Source: JBFFMO01 sp041390025
Lineage (GTDB): Bacteria; Myxococcota_A; Bradymonadia; Bradymonadales; Bradymonadaceae
Length of the DNA stretch: 64,000 nucleotides
Assembly: GCA_041390025.1 (NCBI GenBank)
Contig: JAWKQR010000007.1
Span: 62,001 to 126,000, forward strand
Reading direction: 5' to 3'
Positions 56,431-64,000 of this stretch are shown here, in pieces. Within the stretch, counting starts at the first letter, position 1. The number at the start of each line of letters is the position of its first letter. Position numbers and translations under genes: made by a program. The notes below the pieces were generated by a model that did no database searches, was not told the origin of the DNA, and was given only the letters and a program-made list of their open reading frames with translations.

Positions 56431-57306
56431 ATGAACAGCAAATGGATCCTTGGCGTTGCACTGCTCGCCCTCTCGGCGTGCAAAAACGACCCGCCGGCCG
56501 CCCCCAAAACTGAGACCGCGTCCACGGCGACACAGACGGCTGAACAGGCCGTCGAGCAACAACCCGCTGGGCTGGGGAGTCAATACGTGGGCCTTGACGA
56601 CGATGCACGCGCCGAGCTCGCAAAGTCGGGCGACCCAGCGACCATCCGAAACATCATGACCTTCGAGATGTTCCGGTTTGGCAACGCCTTACGCGATGGC
56701 GAGGTCGGCCCGTACGACGTCGGCGGCAAGCGCATCGAAAAACCGCTGATGATCGGCCTTCGGCAGATTCGCGGCATCGCGGTGCGGTTGGCCAATCCTG
56801 CCCCAGAGTGCCCCATCGAGTGCGAACGACAGGCCCTGAACAAACTTGCCGAGCCGCTCACCGCGGGACTGTTTTACAAAGCAGACGGCTCGATCGACGG
56901 GCAGATCTTCAAGACGCTCGTCGACAAGTTGTGGGTCGAGCCCGCCGACGATGTGCTCGGCATTCCTGCGGCCAAGGTCTACGAGGTTTTCAAGCCCGTC
57001 GTGCGTGATTACGCGCTCGTTTACAAGGCGATCGGCGAAATCGGCGTGGACGAAACCAAAGCCGAGTTCGCGGCGGCGGCCCAAGAGGACCCCACCAAGA
57101 TGACCACGTTCTACCGACGCTACGTCAACATGAACGACGTGGCGGGCAAGACGGGACTCGAAAAGTCCGTGCGCCTTGGCATCGCCGCTGGATTTTGGAT
57201 GCGACGTTTCGACGACGGCACCGCACCCGTGGTTGAAGAGACCCTCAAGAGGCTCTTGATCAGCTACGACAAGCCCCTGCACGACGCAACATTCGCCTCG
57301 AAATGA
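56431..57306 (+). CDS. Lipoprotein of unknown function
   Basis: A 291-residue lipoprotein (MNSKWILGVALLALSAC) with an alanine/threonine/proline-rich linker and a mostly helical globular part (DARAELAKSGDPATIRNIMT, SVRLGIAAGFWMRRF). ECPIECERQALNKLAE has a C-x3-C pair. No family recognised. A ribosome binding site gagg precedes it. It sits between the SDR and the lipase, whose ATG overlaps its stop (ATGA). Confidence 0.7.
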   Translation: MNSKWILGVALLALSACKNDPPAAPKTETASTATQTAEQAVEQQPAGLGSQYVGLDDDARAELAKSGDPATIRNIMTFEMFRFGNALRDGEVGPYDVGGKRIEKPLMIGLRQIRGIAVRLANPAPECPIECERQALNKLAEPLTAGLFYKADGSIDGQIFKTLVDKLWVEPADDVLGIPAAKVYEVFKPVVRDYALVYKAIGEIGVDETKAEFAAAAQEDPTKMTTFYRRYVNMNDVAGKTGLEKSVRLGIAAGFWMRRFDDGTAPVVEETLKRLLISYDKPLHDATFASK

Positions 57307-58423
57307 AAGACGTACACATCTACCTGATCCCGGGGTTCTTTGGATTCTCGGACATCGGTGGAATCACCTACTTTCACCACGTCCGCGAGTACCTAGAGGA
57401 GCGGCTCGAACACCAAGGCATTAAGGCCGTGGTGCGCGGCGTTGCGACGCTTCCAACCTCGAGCATTGAACGCCGGGCGGCGCGCTTATACGCCGCCATC
57501 GCCGAGGACGACCCGCAGGGAGACATCCACCTGATTGGGCACTCCACGGGCGGGCTTGATGCGCGTGTGTTCGCCTCGCCGGAGTGCCGGGTGCCCGATG
57601 TCGACCGCGACAAACTTGAGCGATACGCCGGACAGATTCGTTCGGTGGTCGGCGTTTGCGCGCCGCATCGCGGAACGCCGATGGCGAAGTTCTTCGAGAG
57701 CGTGTCGGGCGGACACCTGCTGTACCTGCTGACGTTGACGACAATCTACACGCTTCAGTTTGGGAAGTTGCCGCTGGGCGCTGTGGTCGCGCTTGGGGGT
57801 ATTTTGGTGCGGCTTGACGACGCTGTGGGCCTGGACAACACCATCTTCGACCAGATCTATGACAACCTGCTCGATGACTTCGACGCCGAACGCGAGGCGC
57901 GAGTCCGCTCGTTCCTGCGGCTGATTCTGGAAGACCGGTCCCTCATCGAACAACTTTCTCCGGATTCGATGGTGGAGTTCAACGCCACGACACCCAACCG
58001 CCTGGGTGTGCGCTACGGAAGCGTGGTCATGCGCGCCCCGACGCCCGGCTGGGACACGACCAAAGCCGTCGGCATCAATCCCTACCACCAGGCCACACAC
58101 CTGCTGTACCGGGGCGTTCAACTGCTGTCGGTGCTCGGCTTTGAAGATCCAATTTTGGCCGAAGAGCAAGACGACGCGATGCGCGTCGCGTTTGGGGCGC
58201 GCCCCACGCCGTCGGACAGCGACGGGATCGTCCCCACACTGTCGCACCCTGGGACAGATCCTATGGATGGGTTCCGGCGACCACCTCGATCGTGGTTGGG
58301 CATTTCCACGACCCAGCCTGCTATCCACCGCATGTGGACTGGTTGAAGTCATCGTCGGCCTTCGATCGTCGTGACTTCGAAAGTCTTTGGAGCGCGGTCT
58401 CGGATTTCATCGGCCGGGACTAG
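57303..58423 (+). CDS. Alpha/beta-hydrolase lipase-like enzyme, frame broken twice near the 3' end
   Basis: About 372 residues when reconstructed. It begins with an oxyanion-type IYLIPGFFGFSDIGGITYFH; the nucleophile elbow is GHSTGG near residue 82. The histidine is in GSGDHLDVVGHFHDPACYPP of the reconstructed C-terminus, and the aspartate is in SDSDGIVPT. The sequence is disrupted around 58240-58250 and 58295-58300, each time fixed by removing one base; the frame then runs through DRRDFESLWSAVSDFIGRD to TAG at 58421-58423, and 1121 nt is two more than a multiple of three. No signal peptide. Together with the SDR and lipoprotein it forms one operon that may act on a lipid or ester. Confidence 0.82.
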
Positions 58424-58502
58424 GCTACTCCCGGCTTTGCTTGTATCGCACCGTGGGTTGCGGCTACAGTTCGTGCGCCCAACGAAGGGCTTGGAGAGCA
58501 CG

Positions 58503-59519
58503 ATGCGGTACTGGCTATTCTTGGTGACCTTTCTGGCAGCTTGCGGTTCGGACGAGGCAGGGACACCGACGTGCCCTGACGGCGAGATCTACAACCCGAT
58601 CACCGGAGTGTGTGAACCGGGCCGTACTCAGAACCCCACGCCTGATGCGAGCGTGCCCGACATGACCGTTGGCGCCGACATGTCGAGCCCCGACGCTGGT
58701 GCTGACGTCGAGGTTGATGCCTCTGTCGAACCCGACGTCACATGCCAAAAAGACGCCGACCAAGACGGACACATCGCCATGGAGTGCGGTGGAGACGACT
58801 GCGACGACAACAACGCCGCACGCAGCCCCAGTCAAACCGAAATCTGCGACGAGATCGACAACAACTGCAACGACATCGTCAACGACGGCATCACGTGCGA
58901 GTTCTACGCGCACAGCGATACGAAGCTCTACCGGCTCGACCCATTCAAGAAGACTTTGGTTGAGGTCGCCGACCTGCCGGGCCTGTTTGATATCGACACA
59001 CACCCCGACGGCACGCTCTACGGCCTATCGCCTGAATATCTGTATCGCTTCAATCCGCAGACAAACACCTGGAGCAATCTGCCTCAGGGATTGGGCGCGG
59101 ACGTGGGCAACGCCAACGGCATGGCGATCGACAGCGAAGGCAAGGTCTACATCACCTCCGAAAACAAGCTCTACGGCGCCGATCTGACCACGGGCGTAGC
59201 GCAATTCAAGGGCAACATGGGCGGCTTTTACCAGTCGAGCGGTGACTGCGTAGTGACCAAACAAGACGTGCTCTACATGACCTCGTCGCACACGCCGACC
59301 GACTCGTTGGTGTTTGTGGACGGACTCAACGCCCAGACCACGCAGGTCGGCGTGACGGGCGTCGATTCCATCTGGGGACTGACCGCTGCGTGGGGGCGTT
59401 TGTGGGGCGTCACGGCCGACGGCGACCTCGTCGAGATTAATCAGAATACCGGCGCCGCGAGGCGCGTCCATACCTTCGCCGCGAGCTTCTACGGCGCGGC
59501 AAGCACCCCTGAACGCTGA
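58503..59519 (+). CDS. Lipoprotein with MopE-type metal-binding motif and beta-propeller-like tail
   Basis: A 338-residue lipoprotein (MRYWLFLVTFLAAC). After an acidic linker rich in aspartate and valine comes the putative metal-binding motif of the MopE family: DADQDGHIAMECGGDDCDDN followed by a CDEIDNNCND segment. The rest is a series of about 40-residue beta units (KLYRLDPFKKTLVEVADLPG, GLSPEYLYRFNPQTNTWSN) that resemble a small beta-propeller. Proteins of this kind bind calcium or copper on the cell surface. It heads an operon with the LolB-like lipoprotein six bp downstream. The start at 58503 has ttggagagc upstream. Confidence 0.8.
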   Translation: MRYWLFLVTFLAACGSDEAGTPTCPDGEIYNPITGVCEPGRTQNPTPDASVPDMTVGADMSSPDAGADVEVDASVEPDVTCQKDADQDGHIAMECGGDDCDDNNAARSPSQTEICDEIDNNCNDIVNDGITCEFYAHSDTKLYRLDPFKKTLVEVADLPGLFDIDTHPDGTLYGLSPEYLYRFNPQTNTWSNLPQGLGADVGNANGMAIDSEGKVYITSENKLYGADLTTGVAQFKGNMGGFYQSSGDCVVTKQDVLYMTSSHTPTDSLVFVDGLNAQTTQVGVTGVDSIWGLTAAWGRLWGVTADGDLVEINQNTGAARRVHTFAASFYGAASTPER

Positions 59520-59525
59520 GTTCCC

Positions 59526-60314
59526 ATGCGAATTTTGGTACTGTTGGCCGCACTTGCGCTCTTGTCCGGATGTCCCCACTCCACACCTCCACCCAAAGAC
59601 GAAATCACCGATCCCGCGTTGATTCGCGGTGGCATCGACGCGCGCGTCGAGCGTTTCTCGACCGCTCGGTTCAAGGAGGTGGTGCTCGACTATTTCGGCG
59701 AGGGCGAGCGTGTCAAAGTCCGCCAACTGATTTTGGTCAAACAACCCAACTACTTGCGTGTACAGACCCGATTGCCCGGCAGCGACGAGCTCATGAACGT
59801 CTTGGTCTCGGACGGTGAGACGTTTGCGATGCACCGACGCGACACCAACGACTTTTACCAAGGCCCCGCGACCAAAGAGAACATCGCACGCCTGCTCCCG
59901 GTGGACTTGTCCGCGAAAGACGTCGGACGTGTGATGGTTGGCGGAGCCCCATGGGATCGGTTCGACGAACAAGAGGCCGAGCCGACCTTGAGCTGGGACA
60001 CCGCACGCGGCGCCTACGCGTACCGGGTCGCCACCAAAAAGGGCGGCGCGCTCAAGATGTGGGTGCGCCACGGCGACTTTGCGGTGCTCGAAGTGGCCGA
60101 GCTCAACGACAAGGGCAAGACGGTCTACCAGTACACCACGGAAGATTGGAAAGGTAAGGCGGGCCGTGCGCTTCCGGAGTTTCGGCGCGTGGTATGGCCG
60201 GCCCGCGACCTTGACTTCTCGATGGACGTCGGTGAGACTCAACTCGATATCGAACTACCCGACACACTGTTTCAACTCGACCCGCCGCCCGGCAGCCGTA
60301 TGCACGCGCTGTAG
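59526..60314 (+). CDS. LolA/LolB-like outer-membrane lipoprotein
   Basis: A 262-residue lipoprotein (MRILVLLAALALLSGC). The mature part is an eleven-strand type beta pattern (VKVRQLILVKQPNYLRVQTR, VLVSDGETFAMHRRD, GGALKMWVRHGDFAVLEVAE) typical of LolA/LolB or DUF4292 folds that carry lipoproteins or lipids to the outer membrane. The assignment rests on pattern, not key residues. It lies six bp after the MopE-motif lipoprotein and 14 bp before the MshEN gene. Confidence 0.6.
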   Translation: MRILVLLAALALLSGCPHSTPPPKDEITDPALIRGGIDARVERFSTARFKEVVLDYFGEGERVKVRQLILVKQPNYLRVQTRLPGSDELMNVLVSDGETFAMHRRDTNDFYQGPATKENIARLLPVDLSAKDVGRVMVGGAPWDRFDEQEAEPTLSWDTARGAYAYRVATKKGGALKMWVRHGDFAVLEVAELNDKGKTVYQYTTEDWKGKAGRALPEFRRVVWPARDLDFSMDVGETQLDIELPDTLFQLDPPPGSRMHAL

Positions 60315-60328
60315 GTACGGATTCACGC

Positions 60329-61981
60329 ATGATCGACGACGCGCAATTGGTCCAAAGCCTGCTCCGAGCGGGTGCGGCTGACCAGCCCACGCTCCAAGAG
60401 GGCCTCCGGCTGCGCGGAAACTCCGGAAACTCACTGTACGACGTGCTCGCGAAGCTGAAGCTGGTGGACGAACGCGTCTTGGTGGCGCACGCCGCTTCGC
60501 TGATGAACGTTCCCTCGGTCTTGCTCGAGAACATCCAGCTTGAGCCGGAGCTCGTCGACCTCGTCCCGTCGTCTATGGCGACGCGCAACCGCGTCATTCC
60601 GCTCAAGGTCGTGGACAATCAGGGTCAACGCGAGCTGGTATTGGGCATGGTGGACCCGCTGGACATGCTCGCGATGGACGAGATCTCGACACATACGGGC
60701 ATCGACATCCGCCCCGTCCTCGTGGGCCCTCTGGAGCTCGAGACGACCATCAAGCGCGTCTACCGCCCCCGCGACGTCGATGTCGTCGATCTGGGAGACA
60801 TCGCCATCGACGTGCTCGAAGACGCCAACTGGGCCGAGTTTTTTGATTCAGCCGAGTCGATGGGACACGTCGAGGACAGCTCGGTCTTGTCGCTCGAGAT
60901 GCGCGAGCGCCCCATCACCGATGTGTTTGAGGTGGTGGATTCGGACATCGACGACGGGCTCCCGTCGCTTGATTTGCTCGAGATGGCCGACCTGCATTCG
61001 CCGGTTCAGGCGGAAGCGACCTCGTTGGATTCGTGGGACGTCGACGACGCCATCACCGGACAGAAGGTCGAGCCGACCAAACGACGAAACGTGCCCTCCT
61101 CCGAGATCGTCAGTGCCGCCAACGCGGTCAGCTTGTTCGACGACGACGACGTCGATCCGGCCACCGCACGCCGCGCCAAGGTCGACGGACGAACCGCACC
61201 CGAAGAGGAGGACGACGAGTTCGACGTCGGCGAACCCACGATGAAGAAGTCGTTGGCCGACCTCGAGTCCGATGCGCTCGAAAACACGGGCTCCACCCGG
61301 ACCGAACGTGGGGTCAAAGCCGAGGGAGGCTGGAGGAACGCCGGAGAGTCCAAGCGGCCGCAAAAGAAGTCGACCATCGACACCGACAGCTTGGACAGCG
61401 GCCTGCTCGACGAAACCGGCAAAACAAGCATGGGCGTGGGCGTTCGCGAGATGAGCCCCAAGCCCACCAAAGACGGCGAGACCGACTACGGGGCGTTGGG
61501 GCGCAAGATCCTCAAGACCACTGACGAGGAAGATGCCGTTGACCGCGCGGACGTCGAGAACACCGCCGAGGCGGCCCAAACAAAACAACGGGAACGTGCC
61601 GTCAATCCCCCCTCCGAGCCCGTCACGGTCGATAAAGTCGAAGACGCCATCGAGCGAGGGGACACCCTCAAAGGCATCGGCGAACCGGTGGTCCCCAAAA
61701 CAAAGCCTGCCGCAGATCCGCACACCCGTGAGATTGCCGAAGTCGACCTCGCACGCCTACAGGCAGAGTCGGATGACGAGCTCGCGCGCAAGCCCACAAC
61801 ACAGTTCCCAGCCATCGGCCGCGACCGCCCTGCGGTGGCGGCTCGCGCCACATCGATCGTTCAGATCCCCGAAGATGTCGACACGCGGGCGGCTCTTCAG
61901 GCCGTGCTCGACCTGCTCGTGGAGCGCAACGTGCTCAGCGAATTTGAGCTGCAGGCGCTCTTGGACGCGCTTAGACGCTAA
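60329..61981 (+). CDS. Stand-alone MshEN (GspE N-terminal) domain protein with long acidic tail
   Basis: A 550-residue protein. Residues 1-150 carry a domain like the N-terminus of GspE/PilB/MshE ATPases: LRGNSGNSLYDVLAKLKLVD, then VPSVLLENIQLEPELVDLVP, RNRVIPLKVVDNQGQRELVL and ATTIKRVYRPR-like end. MshEN domains bind cyclic di-GMP in type II secretion and type IV pilus ATPases. No ATPase domain follows; instead there is a 350-residue acidic, low-complexity region (DDDDVDPATARRAKVDGRTA, EEEDDEFDVGEP) and a short C-terminal helix LLVERNVLSEFELQALLDAL. It could be a regulatory adaptor for a secretion or motility system. Last gene of its operon, overlapping the convergent amidohydrolase gene by 11 bp. 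Confidence 0.75.
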   Translation: MIDDAQLVQSLLRAGAADQPTLQEGLRLRGNSGNSLYDVLAKLKLVDERVLVAHAASLMNVPSVLLENIQLEPELVDLVPSSMATRNRVIPLKVVDNQGQRELVLGMVDPLDMLAMDEISTHTGIDIRPVLVGPLELETTIKRVYRPRDVDVVDLGDIAIDVLEDANWAEFFDSAESMGHVEDSSVLSLEMRERPITDVFEVVDSDIDDGLPSLDLLEMADLHSPVQAEATSLDSWDVDDAITGQKVEPTKRRNVPSSEIVSAANAVSLFDDDDVDPATARRAKVDGRTAPEEEDDEFDVGEPTMKKSLADLESDALENTGSTRTERGVKAEGGWRNAGESKRPQKKSTIDTDSLDSGLLDETGKTSMGVGVREMSPKPTKDGETDYGALGRKILKTTDEEDAVDRADVENTAEAAQTKQRERAVNPPSEPVTVDKVEDAIERGDTLKGIGEPVVPKTKPAADPHTREIAEVDLARLQAESDDELARKPTTQFPAIGRDRPAVAARATSIVQIPEDVDTRAALQAVLDLLVERNVLSEFELQALLDALRR

Positions 61982-62816
61982 GATCCAGCTTCAGCTCCGC
62001 CAAGATTGGAATCAGCGCGACACAGGTTTTTCCGAGTTCGTCCATGCGTTCGATGCGACGCTCGAAAGTCGTCTCGTCCATGTAGATGTCACGGTTGAGC
62101 TCGATCTGAATCGCATGCACATTTTGACGAGGGCGACCAAACCAACGTGTGATCCAACCGCCTTTGTAGGGTTGGTTGACCGCGACGGTGTAGCCGTTCT
62201 GTTTGAAGTGCTTTTCGACCGCCCATGTGATGGCCGGATCACATGACGAACCGTTGACGTCACCGGGCACGACGTCCGCCCGGCGAGCCCCTGGGTCTGT
62301 GTGCCCCGCTCGTCCCATCGACGGCATCGAGTGGCCATCCACCAAGATACAGTACCCAAACTGGTCGCGGATGCGCGCGATCTCGGTCTCGATGGCGTCG
62401 AAGTATGGCGTGTGAAAGGTCGCAATGCGACGCTTGAACGCGTCCATGCTCATCGGCGACGCCATCACAGGTACGCCATCCGTGGTGGTCCGCCACACCA
62501 CGCCGCGGTCTTGGTAGTAACCGGCCTTGTCGATGCGCACCGCGCCACGAACGGTGGTGGGTGATACGTCGTCGGGCGCGCGATTCAGGTCAACGACATA
62601 ACGGGAAACCTTCGCGTGGATCATCGTCGCGCCGAGCTTCGGCGCCTTGGCCCAGATCTCGTCCACGTACAGATCCAGGTCGCGTCGAAGGGTCTTGTCC
62701 CCGACGACCATCTCGTCCATCACCGCGTCGGGAATCCACTCTCCGGCATGCGGCACGTCCACCAAGATCGGCGTGGACTGAACTTCTGGACGTGTGACGA
62801 CGAAGTAGTCATCCAT
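61971..62816 (-). CDS. N-formylglutamate amidohydrolase family protein
   Basis: A 281-residue protein. PILVDVPHAGEWIPDAV has the family's N-terminal histidine, and DLYVDEIW, RYVVDLNRAPDD, CILVDGHSMPSMG (likely metal and catalytic residues) and VHAIQIELNRDIYMDE complete the pattern. These enzymes hydrolyse N-formyl-L-glutamate to glutamate and formate in the last step of histidine breakdown, but no other hut gene is nearby, so the actual substrate is unsure. The ATG at 62816 overlaps the queG stop by eight bases, so it is translated after queG. Confidence 0.88.
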   Translation of the reverse strand: MDDYFVVTRPEVQSTPILVDVPHAGEWIPDAVMDEMVVGDKTLRRDLDLYVDEIWAKAPKLGATMIHAKVSRYVVDLNRAPDDVSPTTVRGAVRIDKAGYYQDRGVVWRTTTDGVPVMASPMSMDAFKRRIATFHTPYFDAIETEIARIRDQFGYCILVDGHSMPSMGRAGHTDPGARRADVVPGDVNGSSCDPAITWAVEKHFKQNGYTVAVNQPYKGGWITRWFGRPRQNVHAIQIELNRDIYMDETTFERRIERMDELGKTCVALIPILAELKLDLSV

Positions 62817-63930
62817 CAAGCGACTCCAAAGCGTGATTGATCTCGTCGAGCACAAACGGCTCGACCTCATTGTCTTGTGCGGCGCGCAGGGTGACCTCGG
62901 CCAGATTACCCAACTGGCCCATCGCCCATACCAGATGCCCACGCACCAGCGGATCCGGCTCGACGGCAAGCCTGTCTTGAAACAACGGCAGCAGCGCCGG
63001 GTCCTTTCGATTCCCTAACACAACGGCGGCATTGCGCAAAAGTCCCGACCGCTTTGTTCGTTTGACCGCCGACTTCGAAAACACCCGGCTGAACGCGTTT
63101 TGATCCAGCGCCAGAAGTTCCTCGACCTTCATGACTCGGTAGGCATCTCGCGGCATGAACGCTGAGTCATCGACCCGATTTGCCTTCGAGTTCCATGGGC
63201 AAACATCTTGGCAAAGGTCGCAACCAAACAGGTGGTCGCCGATGAGCGGCCGCAACTCCCGCGGGATGGGGCCGCGCAGCTCGATCGTCAGATACGAAAT
63301 GCACCGTCGAGCGTCCAGAACATAGGGAGCGACGATGGCCCCTGTCGGGCAGACGTCGATGCAACGTGTGCACGTGCCGCAGCGGTCGGGCGCTACGTCT
63401 GGGGCCGTATCTTCGATCTCAAAGTTGACCAACAGTTCTGACAAGAACGTGTACGACCCAATCTTGGCATCGATGAGCATTGTGTTTTTGCCGATCCAGC
63501 CCAAACCAGCGAGCGCGGCCACGTCACGTTCAAGCAGCGGCGCTGAATCAACGGCAGGTCTCGCACCGATGTCACTGCCGGTCTCGGCGTGAATGAACGC
63601 CGCGAGCTCGAGCAACCGTGCGCGCAACACATCGTGGTAGTCGTCGCCCTGCGCGTACCTCGCGATGCGCATCCCACCATCGAGCAAATCCGGCCCAGTG
63701 TGGTAAACCGTCGCGACGGAGATCACCGTCTGCGTGCCCGGCTCGAGCACCGAGGGGTCGTTGCGTAGCTCACCGTATCGCTCAATCCACGACATCAAGC
63801 CGTGACGCCCCTCTCGAATCCATTCGAAGTGGCTGTCGGCGTGTGGAAGTCGTCGCGCGCGAACAAATGCGCAACGCACAAATCCAAGCGCGTGGGCACG
63901 TTCCCGTATCTTGTCGGCCAGCGACCTCAC
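62809..63930 (-). CDS. queG: Epoxyqueuosine reductase
   Basis: A 373-residue iron-sulfur and cobalamin enzyme for the last step of queuosine synthesis in tRNA. The two 4Fe-4S cluster motifs are CGTCTRCIDVCPTGAI and CDLCQDVCPWN; ALAGLGWIGKNTMLI and SYLTIELRGPIP are conserved, and the C-terminal HEAT-like part includes LLRNAAVVLGN. The GTG at 63930 (MRSLADKIRERA) is preferred because it overlaps the stop of the upstream partial gene (GTGA) and matches the family N-terminus; the frame is open twelve codons further to a TTG. Confidence 0.93.
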   Translation of the reverse strand: MRSLADKIRERAHALGFVRCAFVRARRLPHADSHFEWIREGRHGLMSWIERYGELRNDPSVLEPGTQTVISVATVYHTGPDLLDGGMRIARYAQGDDYHDVLRARLLELAAFIHAETGSDIGARPAVDSAPLLERDVAALAGLGWIGKNTMLIDAKIGSYTFLSELLVNFEIEDTAPDVAPDRCGTCTRCIDVCPTGAIVAPYVLDARRCISYLTIELRGPIPRELRPLIGDHLFGCDLCQDVCPWNSKANRVDDSAFMPRDAYRVMKVEELLALDQNAFSRVFSKSAVKRTKRSGLLRNAAVVLGNRKDPALLPLFQDRLAVEPDPLVRGHLVWAMGQLGNLAEVTLRAAQDNEVEPFVLDEINHALESLDG

Positions 63931-64000
63931 GCGATTGCGCGGACGGGGCGACCAAGCATGGTCCAAGCCTCTTCGGCGAGTCCGTCGGTCTCGATCGCGA
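63927..64000 (-). CDS. 3' end of an unidentified gene upstream of queG
   Basis: The last 24 codons of a gene running off the end of the window end in AEEAWTMLGRPVRAIA before TGA at 63927-63929. The stop overlaps the queG GTG, so it is coupled to queG. Too short to identify. Confidence 0.5.
   Translation of the reverse strand, partial: AIETDGLAEEAWTMLGRPVRAIA

Overview
The window is a 64 kb piece of a high-GC, Gram-negative chromosome, most likely from Myxococcota (deltaproteobacterial sense). The evidence is a MYXO-CTERM-like tail on an M23 peptidase, a MopE-type metal-binding motif in a lipoprotein, a 46-repeat four-cysteine lipoprotein, many short lipoproteins with lipobox cysteines, and housekeeping genes of bacterial type (glyQ/glyS, trpS, queG, nhaA). 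A Bradymonadales-like source fits, but the sequence alone does not settle the order. There is no rRNA, tRNA, CRISPR array, transposase or phage gene in view.

Layout. 1-9.4 kb: M16 zinc peptidase, an unknown protein, a secreted beta-propeller protein, a small acidic protein, a heme-binding lipoprotein, a polytopic GT39-like protein and a YD-repeat-like lipoprotein. 9.6-16 kb: a MATE exporter, a membrane-bound alkaline-phosphatase-superfamily enzyme resembling GPI ethanolamine-phosphate transferase, and a heavily decayed MFS/spermidine-synthase pseudogene. 16-19 kb: glyQ-glyS. 19-22.8 kb: DUF427, a PrcB/NuiA-like lipoprotein, a coupled SDR-GST pair and a secreted six-cysteine protein. 22.8-26.6 kb: an operon of porin, imelysin and di-heme oxidoreductase behind two Fur boxes, the clearest regulated pathway here (iron handling). 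26.9-33.4 kb: DUF2339, a C45 acyltransferase with a TPR-like tail, a DUF2723 glycosyltransferase, a nucleotidyltransferase and a small cysteine-rich membrane protein. 33.4-41.7 kb: a VWA membrane protein, then MoxR ATPase, CoxE-type VWA protein and pyroglutamyl-peptidase-like protein in one tight operon, facing a 1174-residue HEAT/DUF4132 protein. 41.8-50.3 kb: the 46-repeat lipoprotein, NhaA, a DnaQ-like exonuclease and a coupled pair made of a HAMP-domain sensor without a kinase core and an unknown membrane protein. 50.5-55.4 kb: lipoprotein, M28 peptidase coupled to trpS, M23 peptidase coupled to a lipoprotein. 55.6-64 kb: SDR/lipoprotein/lipase operon, MopE-motif lipoprotein/LolB-like lipoprotein/MshEN protein operon, then N-formylglutamate amidohydrolase and queG.

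Two features run through the whole window. First, about eleven copies of an intergenic double-hairpin repeat (core about 39 bp, often as tandem pairs spaced 82-90 bp) lie at seven intergenic sites, and their stems change in a compensatory way. Second, six otherwise well-conserved genes carry one or two single-base frame breaks, several of them in short homopolymers. These are more likely consensus-sequence errors than biology, so each such gene is described here as one reconstructed gene. The spermidine-synthase-like gene is different: it carries many lesions and looks truly dead.
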